A stretch of DNA of 6,196 nucleotides from Halobacteriales archaeon QS_9_67_15. Its GTDB lineage: Archaea > Halobacteriota > Halobacteria > Halobacteriales > Haloarculaceae. Positions 1 to 5,154 of this stretch are shown piece after piece. A model generated the notes under the pieces. The model was not told the DNA's origin. It was given only the letters and a program-made list of their open reading frames with translations, and did not search any database. The stretch lies in the NCBI GenBank assembly GCA_003023165.1, contig PXSD01000006.1, positions 1-6,196 of the forward strand, in the 5' to 3' direction. Positions within the stretch are counted from its first letter, which is position 1. Every line of letters starts with the position of its first letter. The translations under genes were made by a program, and so were the position numbers.

Positions 1-5
1 GGAAG

Positions 6-284
6 ATGTCCGACCGGCCGGTGACGACCGGACAGTCCGAGTTCGCGACGGCTCGGCTTCCCAGCGGCGAGGGAGACGAGGAGGTCATCGCCGTCGGTGC
101 TGGCAAGCCCGACCTGGACCGCGAGGCAGCGGCCGACTTACTCGGTGTCTCGCTCAACGCGCCGAAGCGAGTCATCGAGACAGCGTTCCAGGAGAAGGTG
201 AAAGACGCCCACCCCGACGGCGACGACGCCGGGGATGTCGACCGCGTCAAGGAGGCTCGGGGGGTTTTGCTTGATGCAAAGTGA
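6..284 (+). CDS. Minimal J-domain (DnaJ-like) small protein
   Basis: Encodes 92 aa. Residues 1-37 look disordered. Residues 38-91 fit a compact J domain: a first helix with the typical 'ADLLGVS' pattern (residues 43-49), a second helix (about 53-67) ending in the HPD tripeptide at residues 69-71 (context AHPDGDD), and a third helix (77-91). HPD is the loop by which J proteins stimulate the ATPase of Hsp70/DnaK. The loop between HPD and helix III is short, and there is no G/F region, zinc finger or client-binding domain, so this is not DnaJ itself. It may be a dedicated co-chaperone or a J-like adaptor. The ATG lies 6 bases from the window edge, so a longer N-terminus upstream cannot be excluded. 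The stop overlaps the next start by 11 bases, implying translational coupling. Codons TTA, TTG and CTT for Leu are unusual beside the gatD block. The fold is fairly sure, the role unknown. Confidence 0.75.
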   Translation: MSDRPVTTGQSEFATARLPSGEGDEEVIAVGAGKPDLDREAAADLLGVSLNAPKRVIETAFQEKVKDAHPDGDDAGDVDRVKEARGVLLDAK

Positions 285-498
285 CCGGGACAAGTTCAGC
301 CGCGACCTGCCCGCGCCACCGCGTCGTTCGCGGGACAACTATGCCAGCGCGGTCGCCGAGGTGTACCGTGCGCTTAACGAGGCCGAACTCGTCGCGCCGG
401 ACGGCGCCGACCGGCAGTTCGTCGACGAGGGGCGCGGGACGGTCCGGGCGGAATTGCTTGACGCTATCGAGGACGTGGAGGATACCGATGCCGAGTGA
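274..498 (+). CDS. Small acidic protein of unknown function (74 aa)
   Basis: I do not recognise a family. The protein has a basic, proline-containing N-terminus (DLPAPPRRSRDNY), a likely helix with 'AVAEVYRALNEAEL' at about residues 26-39, and an acidic C-terminal helix ending EDVEDTDAE. There is no membrane segment, cysteine motif or signal peptide. I chose the ATG at 274 because it overlaps the end of the J-domain gene by 11 bases, which fits translational coupling. A G-run at 259-264 stands about 9 bases upstream and could pair with the anti-Shine-Dalgarno with one wobble. An in-frame ATG at 235 would add 13 residues inside the upstream gene and is less likely. TTG, CTT and GCT codons match the relaxed codon use of the neighbouring small genes. 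Its position suggests a function shared with the J-domain protein and the downstream 102-aa protein, but that is inference. Confidence 0.68.
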   Translation: MQSDRDKFSRDLPAPPRRSRDNYASAVAEVYRALNEAELVAPDGADRQFVDEGRGTVRAELLDAIEDVEDTDAE

Positions 499-535
499 GG
501 ACGACCGCATCCCCAGCGAGGCCACAAACCAATGA
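488..535 (+). CDS. Possible micro-ORF coupling two small genes (15 aa)
   Basis: A 15-codon frame encoding MPSEDDRIPSEATNQ. It has the best Shine-Dalgarno of the cassette: GGAGG at 477-481, six bases before the ATG. Its start lies 8 bases before the stop of the 74-aa gene (496-498), and its TGA (533-535) shares bases with the next ATG (532-534) in an ATGA junction. The peptide is acidic, as is usual for haloarchaea. It could be a real microprotein, a translational relay that delivers ribosomes to the downstream start (which lacks its own upstream Shine-Dalgarno), or a +1-frame C-terminal extension of the upstream protein. It could also be chance: 15 codons are not evidence of coding by themselves. 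The case rests on the ribosome site and the two overlaps. Confidence 0.35.
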   Translation: MPSEDDRIPSEATNQ

Positions 536-840
536 AGGAGGATGCCCTGCAAGAACGACCCACGATGGACAGTGAAGTCGACCGCCTCGAAACGGTCGCC
601 CGAAAACTCTGGGGGGACACCTGGACGATTCAGGTGACGCGCTGGGCAGACGGGTCGAGGCAGGCCTTCGCGTTCCGGTCGCACGGCCTCGCGGATTCGG
701 ACAGCGATGACGACCTTTACGAACGCGAGCGGTTGGTCCTTGATGACGAAAGTAGCGAGTATCTAATCAGGCGGGAGGTGTATCGCCAGGAGGACATCGT
801 CGACATCGTTGACCGGGAAGAGGATAGCATCGGCGAGTAA
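532..840 (+). CDS. Small haloarchaeal protein of unknown function (102 aa)
   Basis: I do not recognise a family. Residues 12-30 (MDSEVDRLETVARKLWGD) look helical. They are followed by likely beta strands around 'WTIQVTRWADG' and 'RQAFAFRSHG', an Asp/Ser-rich loop (DSDSDDD), then an alternating charged/hydrophobic stretch (LYERERLVLD, EYLIRREVY) and an acidic end. No transmembrane segment or cysteines are seen, so it should be a soluble cytoplasmic protein. The start is uncertain. ATG 532 is coupled by ATGA to the 15-codon frame before it. ATG 565 (residue 12) begins at the more ordered part. A GGAGG at 537-541 lies between them and is badly spaced for both ATGs, but is five bases before an in-frame CTG at 547. 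Codons CTA and AGG (twice) are rare in GC-rich haloarchaea and suggest recent acquisition. Confidence 0.68.
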   Translation: MKEDALQERPTMDSEVDRLETVARKLWGDTWTIQVTRWADGSRQAFAFRSHGLADSDSDDDLYERERLVLDDESSEYLIRREVYRQEDIVDIVDREEDSIGE

Positions 841-874
841 AACGGACACCGCGGACCGGACCGAGGTGCAAACC

Positions 875-990
875 AGCCCGAAAGCCCCGACGCGTTCGAC
901 TCGTGCGCCTCGCTGTGCACTTCGCTCACTCCGTTCGCTCCGGTGCTTCCGTCACCGAGCTTCGCCGAACGCGTCGCCCTTTTCAGTCCC
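875..990. repeat. Intergenic repeat with inverted ends, copy 1
   Basis: This fills the gap between two convergent stops (840 and 993). Its left arm (880-899) and right arm (965-984, read on the opposite strand) share the 11-mer CGACGCGTTCG and flanking GAAA, so the element has imperfect inverted ends of about 20 bases. Positions 875-916 match 6094-6135 with three differences, including a 23-base identical core (880-902 and 6099-6121). The right arm runs into CCCTTTTC, which could act as a terminator for the + strand genes. The interior consists of GCTC/CGCT-type short repeats. I recall similar sequence from haloarchaeal intergenic regions, but I cannot name the family. It may be a MITE-like or REP-like element, or a shared bidirectional terminator. 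Confidence 0.6.
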
Positions 991-992
991 CG

Positions 993-1913
993 TCACACAC
1001 GGCTCGTCAAATCAGCGGCCATCACGAAGTCGGGGTCTTCGCTGACGGCGACGGCGGCGTAGGCGGCGTCGGAGACGTGGCGGGGCGTCTCGGGGATCAG
1101 GACCCGCGTCCGGTCGGCACCGAGGTCGGCCGCGTCGCGAGCGATGGCGGCGAACAGCGTCTGCGCGGCGTAGACGCCGTCCCACGCGCCGACGCCGTAC
1201 TCTGCCCACAGCTCCGTCTCGCCGTCCTCGTTCTCGCGTTCGTAGTCCCGGGTCCGATACGCCCCACCGCGGGTTCCCTCGGGACCGCGCACGGCGAACA
1301 CGGCCGTCTCCGCGGCGGCCTCGCGGAATCGCGCCCGCGGGCACTCCGACAGCGCCCAGGACTCTTCGGGGTCGAGCGCCAGCCCGGCGAGCTCGCGGTT
1401 CGCGTCGCTGCGCTGCCAGTACGACCACGCCGCGTCGGGGTCGCGAATCACGTCGAACTCGCTCGCCCCGTTCTCGTCGGCGTACGCGTCGGGGTCCGGG
1501 TGTGCCCACCGGAACTCCGTCGCGGCGTCGTACCCGACGCCGCGGGCGGCGCCGAGTCCGGCGACGTTCCACGAGAAGACCATGTTCCGACAGACGGTCG
1601 CGCCCCGCTGGCGCGCCCAGTCGAAACAGGCGTCGTTCATCGCCTCGGCGACGCCGCCGGCCCGGGCGTCGTCGGCCACCCGCATCCCCTGCGCCCACGC
1701 CTCGTGTTCGGAGAGCAAGACGACCTGACAGACGCCGACGACCCGGTCGTCAGTCTCGGCGACGACCGTCCGCTGTTCGGGCCCGTCGTTCTCGACCCAC
1801 TCGGGGAACACGTCGGCGATGTAGTCGCCGCGCTCGAAGCGGTCGCCCCACGTGTCGCTCGTGAACGCCGCGATGTCCTCGTGGTCCGCGGCGCGGGCCT
1901 GTCGCACCTCCAT
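993..1913 (-). CDS. GNAT-family N-acetyltransferase
   Basis: A 306-aa cytoplasmic protein likely to transfer an acetyl group from acetyl-CoA to an amine; the substrate cannot be predicted. The N-terminal half (about residues 1-138) reads as a GNAT fold: MEVRQARAADHEDI as strand 1/helix 1, the strand pair RTVVAETDDRVVGVCQVV at 48-65, then 'GMRVADDARAGGVAEAM' at 76-92, where R84-x-x-G87-x-A89 is the degenerate acetyl-CoA pyrophosphate loop, and 'NVAGLGAARGVGYD' at 116-129 as the later conserved motif. Residues about 170-306 contain a second strand/helix series (AVFAVRGPEG, WAEYGVGAWDG, an Ala-rich helix) that could be a degenerate second GNAT domain, and the length fits a two-domain form. I chose ATG 1913 because MEVRQA is a typical GNAT beginning and it starts only 5 bases after the gatD stop (1919). 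It is therefore probably co-transcribed with and translationally coupled to gatD. A GGAGGTG sits just inside the start (codons 2-3) rather than before it. Confidence 0.88.
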   Translation of the reverse strand: MEVRQARAADHEDIAAFTSDTWGDRFERGDYIADVFPEWVENDGPEQRTVVAETDDRVVGVCQVVLLSEHEAWAQGMRVADDARAGGVAEAMNDACFDWARQRGATVCRNMVFSWNVAGLGAARGVGYDAATEFRWAHPDPDAYADENGASEFDVIRDPDAAWSYWQRSDANRELAGLALDPEESWALSECPRARFREAAAETAVFAVRGPEGTRGGAYRTRDYERENEDGETELWAEYGVGAWDGVYAAQTLFAAIARDAADLGADRTRVLIPETPRHVSDAAYAAVAVSEDPDFVMAADLTSRV

Positions 1914-1918
1914 CGCTC

Positions 1919-3172
1919 TCAGGTCCAGGGGACCGACCGGTCCCGTATCTCGCCCGCGAGCGACGTGGACATGGCCGCCTCGACGCTCTCGACGTTCGCG
2001 AGCGCCCACATCAGCTTGACCTTTGCCGTGCCGGGCAGCGTGTCCTCGCCCTCGACGACCCCGGCATCGAGCAGGTCCCGCCCGGTGTCGTACACCCGGT
2101 CGCAGACCCGTCCGTCGAGACACTGGCTGGTCATCACGACCGTCGTCCCGTCCTCGATTAGGTCCGCGAGACGCGGGATCCAGTCGGTGTGGACGTGCCC
2201 CAGTCCGGTGCCTTCCAGCACGACGCCCGATTTCCCCTCGAGCGCGTCGAGGAACGCCGAGTCGGTGCCGGGCGTGAACTTCAGCAGGTCGACGTCCGTC
2301 TCCAGGTCCGGGTCGATGTCGAGGTCGGTCGCGCCGCGCTCGCGGTACTCGCGGCGGAAGGTGATCTCCGGGTCGCTGTCGACGCTGTAGTCGGCTTCAC
2401 CGAGCGGGTTCGCGCCGACCGTCTCGAAGGCGTCGCGGCGGGAGGTGTGGTTCTTGCGCGCACGGACGCCGCGGTGGAGAGCACACCGGTCGTCGGACTC
2501 GTCGGCGTGCATGCAGATGAGCACCTCCGCGCAGTCGGACTTGGCCGCTTCGACCGCACAGACGGCGTTCATCACGTTGTCCGAGGACGGGCGGTCAGCC
2601 GACCGCTGACTCCCGGTGAAGACGATGGGGACGGGAGTGTCGAGCATGAACGCCAGCGCGCTGGCGGTGAACTGCATCGTGTCGGTGCCGTGCATGACGA
2701 CGACGCCGTCGGCACCGGCTTCGACCTCCTCGTGGACCGCCTCGGCGAGGTCCTGCCACACGTCGGGGGTCATGTTCTCCGAGAGGATGTTCGCGACGAC
2801 GCGCCCGCGGTAGTTGGCCATCCCCGCCAGGTCCGGGACGGCGCGGAGAACGTCTTCGGCGTCGAACTGTGCGGTGACCGCGCCCGTCCGGTAGTCGACG
2901 GTCGAGGCGATGGTCCCGCCGGTCGAGATGAGCGAGACGGTGGGAAGGTCGTCGTCGAACTCGATGGTCGACCGGTCGCTCTCGGCCTGGGCGTCTTCGA
3001 CGTCGTAAACGCTCGATTCGAGGACTTCCACGTCGGCCTCGTCGCGGTCGACGCCGACGTTGTATCCGCCCTCGAGTTTGACGACCAAGTGCTCGCTGGT
3101 CGTCGAGGGCATGAGGACGCCCTCGTGCGTCTGGCCCGCGCGTTCCACGCGGACGCGGTCTCCTGCGTTCAT
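1919..3172 (-). CDS. gatD: Glu-tRNA(Gln) amidotransferase subunit D (GatD)
   Basis: 417 aa, the usual length. With GatE it converts Glu-tRNA(Gln) to Gln-tRNA(Gln); GatD is the glutaminase/asparaginase half that releases ammonia. Residues 1-65 form the small barrel-like N-terminal domain specific to GatD, followed by a type I/II asparaginase-like domain. Its signatures are STGGTIAS (83-90, nucleophile T87), HGTDTM (161-166, T163 and D164) and RARKNHTSRRDAF (237-249, K240). These four catalytic positions are offset by a constant 14 from those I recall for Pyrococcus abyssi GatD (T101, T177, D178, K254), which supports GatD over a plain asparaginase. The C-terminal domain (about 316-417) carries GTGLGHVHTD. 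ATG 3172 is preferred over an in-frame TTG at 3202, because MNAGDRVRVERAG is the natural beginning of the barrel domain. The GNAT gene follows 5 bases after the stop; gatE is not in the window. Confidence 0.96.
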   Translation of the reverse strand: MNAGDRVRVERAGQTHEGVLMPSTTSEHLVVKLEGGYNVGVDRDEADVEVLESSVYDVEDAQAESDRSTIEFDDDLPTVSLISTGGTIASTVDYRTGAVTAQFDAEDVLRAVPDLAGMANYRGRVVANILSENMTPDVWQDLAEAVHEEVEAGADGVVVMHGTDTMQFTASALAFMLDTPVPIVFTGSQRSADRPSSDNVMNAVCAVEAAKSDCAEVLICMHADESDDRCALHRGVRARKNHTSRRDAFETVGANPLGEADYSVDSDPEITFRREYRERGATDLDIDPDLETDVDLLKFTPGTDSAFLDALEGKSGVVLEGTGLGHVHTDWIPRLADLIEDGTTVVMTSQCLDGRVCDRVYDTGRDLLDAGVVEGEDTLPGTAKVKLMWALANVESVEAAMSTSLAGEIRDRSVPWT

Positions 3173-3220
3173 GCTCCGGGGTAGCGCCGCAGGTGACTTC
3201 AACGTCGCGGTCGCGTGGAG

Positions 3221-3265
3221 TCCTCTTCCTCAAGGAGCGAGCGGAGCGAGCGAGTAGGGAGGGGA
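3221..3265 (-). promoter_or_regulatory. Stem-loop in the likely gatD 5' leader
   Basis: Positions 3221-3230 (TCCTCTTCCT) pair with 3256-3265 (AGGGAGGGGA) over 10 pairs: 8 Watson-Crick and 2 G-U if read on the + strand. If read on the minus strand (the gatD mRNA), the two wobble positions become A-C mismatches, so the hairpin is stronger as + strand RNA. The loop has GAGCGAGCGGAGCGAGCGAG-type repeats. If gatD transcription starts near 3260, most of this would lie in its leader. The shape also resembles the right-end hairpin of IS1341-type elements, so a relic of a transposon end is the alternative. Confidence 0.4.
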
Positions 3266-3276
3266 GGAGCGCGTAC

Positions 3277-3290
3277 GAAGGTTTACAGCC
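3277..3290 (-). promoter_or_regulatory. Candidate TATA box for gatD
   Basis: On the minus strand this reads GGCTGTAAACCTTC, the most TATA-like stretch upstream of gatD in otherwise very GC-rich DNA. A start site about 25 bases downstream would fall near 3258 and give a leader of roughly 85 bases. The spacing was estimated by eye; no start site has been mapped. Confidence 0.35.
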
Positions 3291-3453
3291 GGGCGCGACG
3301 AACGCTCGACTGTCCATGACGGGCCACAGACAGTCCGTGAGGGCTGGCGTGCCAGCGAGGCCACGGTGCGTTTCTCGGCATGGACGGGCCGCGGTCAACC
3401 GGCCCCGAAGTCGGGTCTGTCGAAGCGAGCGTGACGCCATGCGCCTCTCCGCT

Positions 3454-3676
3454 CCCCGGTGTCCACCGGGGATAGAGTAGAGGACACCGACAATTAAATT
3501 GCCGCTGTCGCCAGAAGCCGCGGCTTCTGGCTGCTAACCAGACGCAGGGCGTCTGGTGATGGCGTCTGGCCCTGCGCCACAAGCCGACTTCGAGCGGGTG
3601 AGTCCCACCCGACGAGCCGGCGTGCAAGCCCCGCCCTCAGCGAGCGCGTCAGCCCGAGCAGGGCAGGGTAGTTGAC
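3454..3676 (+). ncRNA. Candidate orphan omega-RNA / IS1341-type right end (PATE-like)
   Basis: A run of strong hairpins on one strand: 3454-3461/3464-3471 (8 bp); a perfect 22-base palindrome at 3510-3531; 3537-3545/3549-3557 (9 bp, 3-base loop); 3595-3600/3606-3611 (6 bp); and 3628-3637/3660-3669 (10 positions: 8 Watson-Crick, one G-U, one mismatch). The last is followed by AGTTGAC (3670-3676). A terminal stem of this kind (CCCGCCCTC...GAGCAGGG) plus an AGTTnAC tail is what I recall from the right end of haloarchaeal IS1341-type (TnpB, IS200/IS605) elements, where the overlapping RNA is known as sotRNA or omega-RNA. No RuvC or zinc-ribbon TnpB frame lies upstream. This would therefore be either an orphan guide-type RNA or a non-autonomous PATE element. 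The 5' limit is a guess. Confidence 0.42.
3510..3531. repeat. Perfect 22-base palindrome
   Basis: GCCAGAAGCCG at 3510-3520 is followed directly by its exact reverse complement at 3521-3531. In single-stranded DNA or RNA it folds to a stem of about 9-10 bp with a tiny loop. It lies just after an AT-rich patch (AATTAAATT, 3492-3500), rare in this window. Subterminal palindromes are the recognition feature of IS200/IS605 and PATE elements. As double-stranded DNA it could also be a binding site for a dimeric regulator. Confidence 0.7.
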
Positions 3677-3724
3677 CCTACTCGTTCGCGTCCGAGCGCC
3701 GGCCGCGCCACCGGCACGAGCGCG

Positions 3725-4162
3725 TTACTCCTCGTCCGCGTCGCCCTCGTCGTCTCCGTCCGCGTCGTCCCCGCCGTCCGCGTCCGGACCGTCTCCGCTC
3801 TCCTCCGCGTCCGCCTCTTCGCCGGCGTCGTCCTCCCCGGTCTCCGCTTTTTCAGGTCCGTCGCCGTTCTCGGTCTCGTCGTCCGTCTCCGCCGCGCTCT
3901 CGGCGTCGTCGTCGGCTTCGTCGCCGACCGAGATCTCCAGGGGACCGTCCGACGGGTCCGTGTACTGGGAGGGGCTGCTCTCGTCGAGGGCCGTGCCGGT
4001 CAGGTAACCGGCGGTACCGCCGACGAGTCCCCCCAGGACTGCGCCGCCGGGACCGCCCCGCTTGAGTCCCGACACCGTTCCGAGAAACCCGCCGACGAGC
4101 GATAGTTTCGCCGCGTTCGGCTCGTCCGGGGTCGCTTCGAACTCCTCGTCGTGGTGTTCCAT
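3725..4162 (-). CDS. Glycine-zipper protein with very acidic tail
   Basis: 145 aa in two parts. Residues 1-20 are polar. Residues 22-58 form a glycine-zipper-like hydrophobic region with small residues at regular spacing (GGFLGTVSGL, then GGAVLGGLVGGTAGYLTGTAL), of the type that inserts in or packs against membranes as a helical hairpin; the turn is KRGGPGG. Residues 73-145 are an extremely Asp/Glu/Gly-rich, surely disordered tail with almost no positive charge. I know no function for it. The ATG at 4162 is preferred over an in-frame TTG at 4183. It stands about 28 bases from an AT-rich box at 4187-4194, the spacing of a leaderless haloarchaeal transcript. It follows the SRPBCC gene by 30 bases on the same strand, so the two may act together at the membrane. 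It could also be merely a membrane-associated stress or surface protein. Confidence 0.75.
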   Translation of the reverse strand: MEHHDEEFEATPDEPNAAKLSLVGGFLGTVSGLKRGGPGGAVLGGLVGGTAGYLTGTALDESSPSQYTDPSDGPLEISVGDEADDDAESAAETDDETENGDGPEKAETGEDDAGEEADAEESGDGPDADGGDDADGDDEGDADEE

Positions 4163-4186
4163 ACCCGCCCGTAGGGCGTCCAATCA

Positions 4187-4194
4187 CATAATTC
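4187..4194 (-). promoter_or_regulatory. Candidate TATA box for the glycine-zipper gene
   Basis: The minus strand reads GAATTATG, centred about 28 bases before the ATG at 4162. This fits transcription starting at or next to the start codon (a leaderless mRNA), which is common in haloarchaea. The box overlaps the last codons of the upstream SRPBCC gene, so this gene may have its own promoter besides any read-through. Confidence 0.4.
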
Positions 4195-4966
4195 ACACAA
4201 TCCGCGGCGGGTCACCGCTCCCGCGAGCGGACTGGTTCCTTTCCAGCGTCGACATCTCGCCCGTCTCGACGAGGCTCTTGAACCGCCTGAGCGCCGTCCC
4301 GGCGGCCGCGTTCGGGACGAGGTCGAGTCGCTCCATCACGGCGGTGCCGACGCGGCCGCCCGGCGGGTCGAAGCGGAGGTGGAGCGTCACCTCCGTCTCC
4401 TCGCCGTCGCCGCGTTCGAGGAAGCGGACCGACCCCTCGTTGGGGACCTGCGCGCCGGGCAGGGACTTCCAGCGGAGGAACTCGCCGGGGTCGGCCGCGA
4501 CGACTTCGGCGTCCCACTCCAGGGAGACACTGCGCGGACCGGTTATCTCCCAGTGCTGGCGGTCCTCGCCGGTCTGCTCGACGTCGGCGAAGTGGGCCCA
4601 CATCTGCTCGTGAGTCTCGGGCTCGCGCCACCGCTCGTACAGCTCCTCCGCGGGACGTTCGACCGTGATCGACCGCTGCACGTCGAGCGCGGTTCGCGGT
4701 GCGCCCTTTGCTGCGGACGCCGCCGACCCGCTCCAGTTGCCGGACCCCTGAGAAGGAGTGCCTCCCCGGAGCGCCCGCCGCAGGAGCCACCCGCCGGCGA
4801 CGACCGCGAGCACGCCGCGGACCGAGCGCCGAGCGATGCCGTAGAGGAGGAGCACGCCGCCCCCGACGGCCATCACGGCGCGCCGTGTGTCTGTCCCGCC
4901 GGTCTCGCGGTCCGACCTCGTCTGTGTCGACGATTCCCGTTCTCGCTGTGTGTGTTGACTGGTCAT
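4193..4966 (-). CDS. Membrane-anchored SRPBCC (cyclase/dehydrase-like) protein
   Basis: 257 aa. A polar N-terminus (1-28, rich in Ser, Thr, Arg) is followed by two short hydrophobic segments (about 30-45, AVMAVGGGVLLLYGIA, and 51-63, GVLAVVAGGWLL) separated by ARRSVR, resembling the small two-helix module of YgaP/DUF2892-type proteins. A Gly/Ser linker leads to an SRPBCC ligand-binding fold at about 95-232, starting RSITVERPAEELYERWR. The stretch QVPNEGSVRFLERG, the FDPPGGRVG turn (199-207) and the end RRFKSLVETGEMST are characteristic of the COG5637-type membrane 'cyclase/dehydrase' group. These bind hydrophobic ligands; the ligand is unknown. I prefer ATG 4966 because the alternative at 5026 adds a basic, unhaloarchaeal 20 residues, although 5026 stands about 31 bases from an AT-rich box and cannot be excluded. 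The glycine-zipper gene follows after 30 bases. Confidence 0.86.
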   Translation of the reverse strand: MTSQHTQRERESSTQTRSDRETGGTDTRRAVMAVGGGVLLLYGIARRSVRGVLAVVAGGWLLRRALRGGTPSQGSGNWSGSAASAAKGAPRTALDVQRSITVERPAEELYERWREPETHEQMWAHFADVEQTGEDRQHWEITGPRSVSLEWDAEVVAADPGEFLRWKSLPGAQVPNEGSVRFLERGDGEETEVTLHLRFDPPGGRVGTAVMERLDLVPNAAAGTALRRFKSLVETGEMSTLERNQSARGSGDPPRIV

Positions 4967-5051
4967 CGAAGGCTCGCCCGCACGGCTCAGACGACGTGGC
5001 CGTGCGATCGCGCGTCGCCCGCTCATCTCGCAAACGAGCGGAGCGACGGCG

Positions 5052-5060
5052 CGTCTATTC
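5052..5060 (-). promoter_or_regulatory. Weak candidate promoter for the SRPBCC gene
   Basis: GAATAGACG on the minus strand is the only AT-leaning box in the 188-base gap between the hydrolase stop (5155) and the SRPBCC start (4966). It would give a leader of about 65 bases to ATG 4966, or a nearly leaderless start at the alternative ATG 5026. I see nothing else in this gap apart from short GAGCGGAGCG-type motifs. Confidence 0.25.
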
Positions 5061-5154
5061 GATCCTCGGCGGACTCCACCCTCAGTGTCGACCCTGCACC
5101 AGCAGGCAACCGAGCGCCGACCCGCGCTGTTCAGCTCGCGCCCGACAGAACCGC

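Larger units (their letters stand above)
3173..3724. other. Long non-coding, hairpin-rich intergenic block
   Basis: 552 bases lie between the gatD start and the stop of the glycine-zipper gene, and I find no convincing gene. Short frames exist on both strands, but none gives an acidic haloarchaeal-type protein or a recognised motif. They are Arg/Ser/Pro-rich, as expected of non-coding GC-rich DNA. The block contains the likely gatD promoter and leader (3173-3290), a weaker structured part (7-bp stem 3308-3314/3329-3335, 6-bp stem 3343-3348/3351-3356, 6-bp stem 3386-3391/3400-3405), and a strongly structured part at 3454-3676 described separately. I do not see the conserved elements of RNase P RNA or SRP RNA, nor a tRNA. 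Confidence 0.6.

Noticed and set aside
903..2390. Long + strand open frame antisense to gatD and the GNAT gene
   Set aside because: It is a shadow of GC-rich coding sequence: rich in Arg, Val and Gly with no motif, while the opposite strand encodes clear GatD and GNAT proteins.
2189..3184. 331-codon + strand open frame antisense to gatD
   Set aside because: It mirrors gatD codons. It contains no recognised domain, and GatD is certain on the other strand.
3172..3202. Earlier GatD start (TTG at 3202)
   Set aside because: It would add ten residues before a standard GatD N-terminus, with no better ribosome site.
3193..3480. Possible + strand TnpB C-terminal fragment (ends ...APRCPPGIE)
   Set aside because: No RuvC residues or CxxC zinc ribbon are visible, and the translation is Arg/Pro/Ser-rich. 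I cannot support a tnpB pseudogene from this alone.
3546..3569. CRISPR-like repeat
   Set aside because: There are only two 9-base copies four bases apart; no spacer-length interval or further repeats.
3283..3627. 114-codon minus-strand open frame in the intergenic block
   Set aside because: It runs through the palindrome and hairpins, is basic and Trp/Arg/His-rich, and has no haloarchaeal acidic bias or motif.
3300..3676. RNase P RNA or SRP RNA gene
   Set aside because: The region is structured and of plausible length, but I could not find the conserved RNase P core sequences or the SRP domain IV motif.
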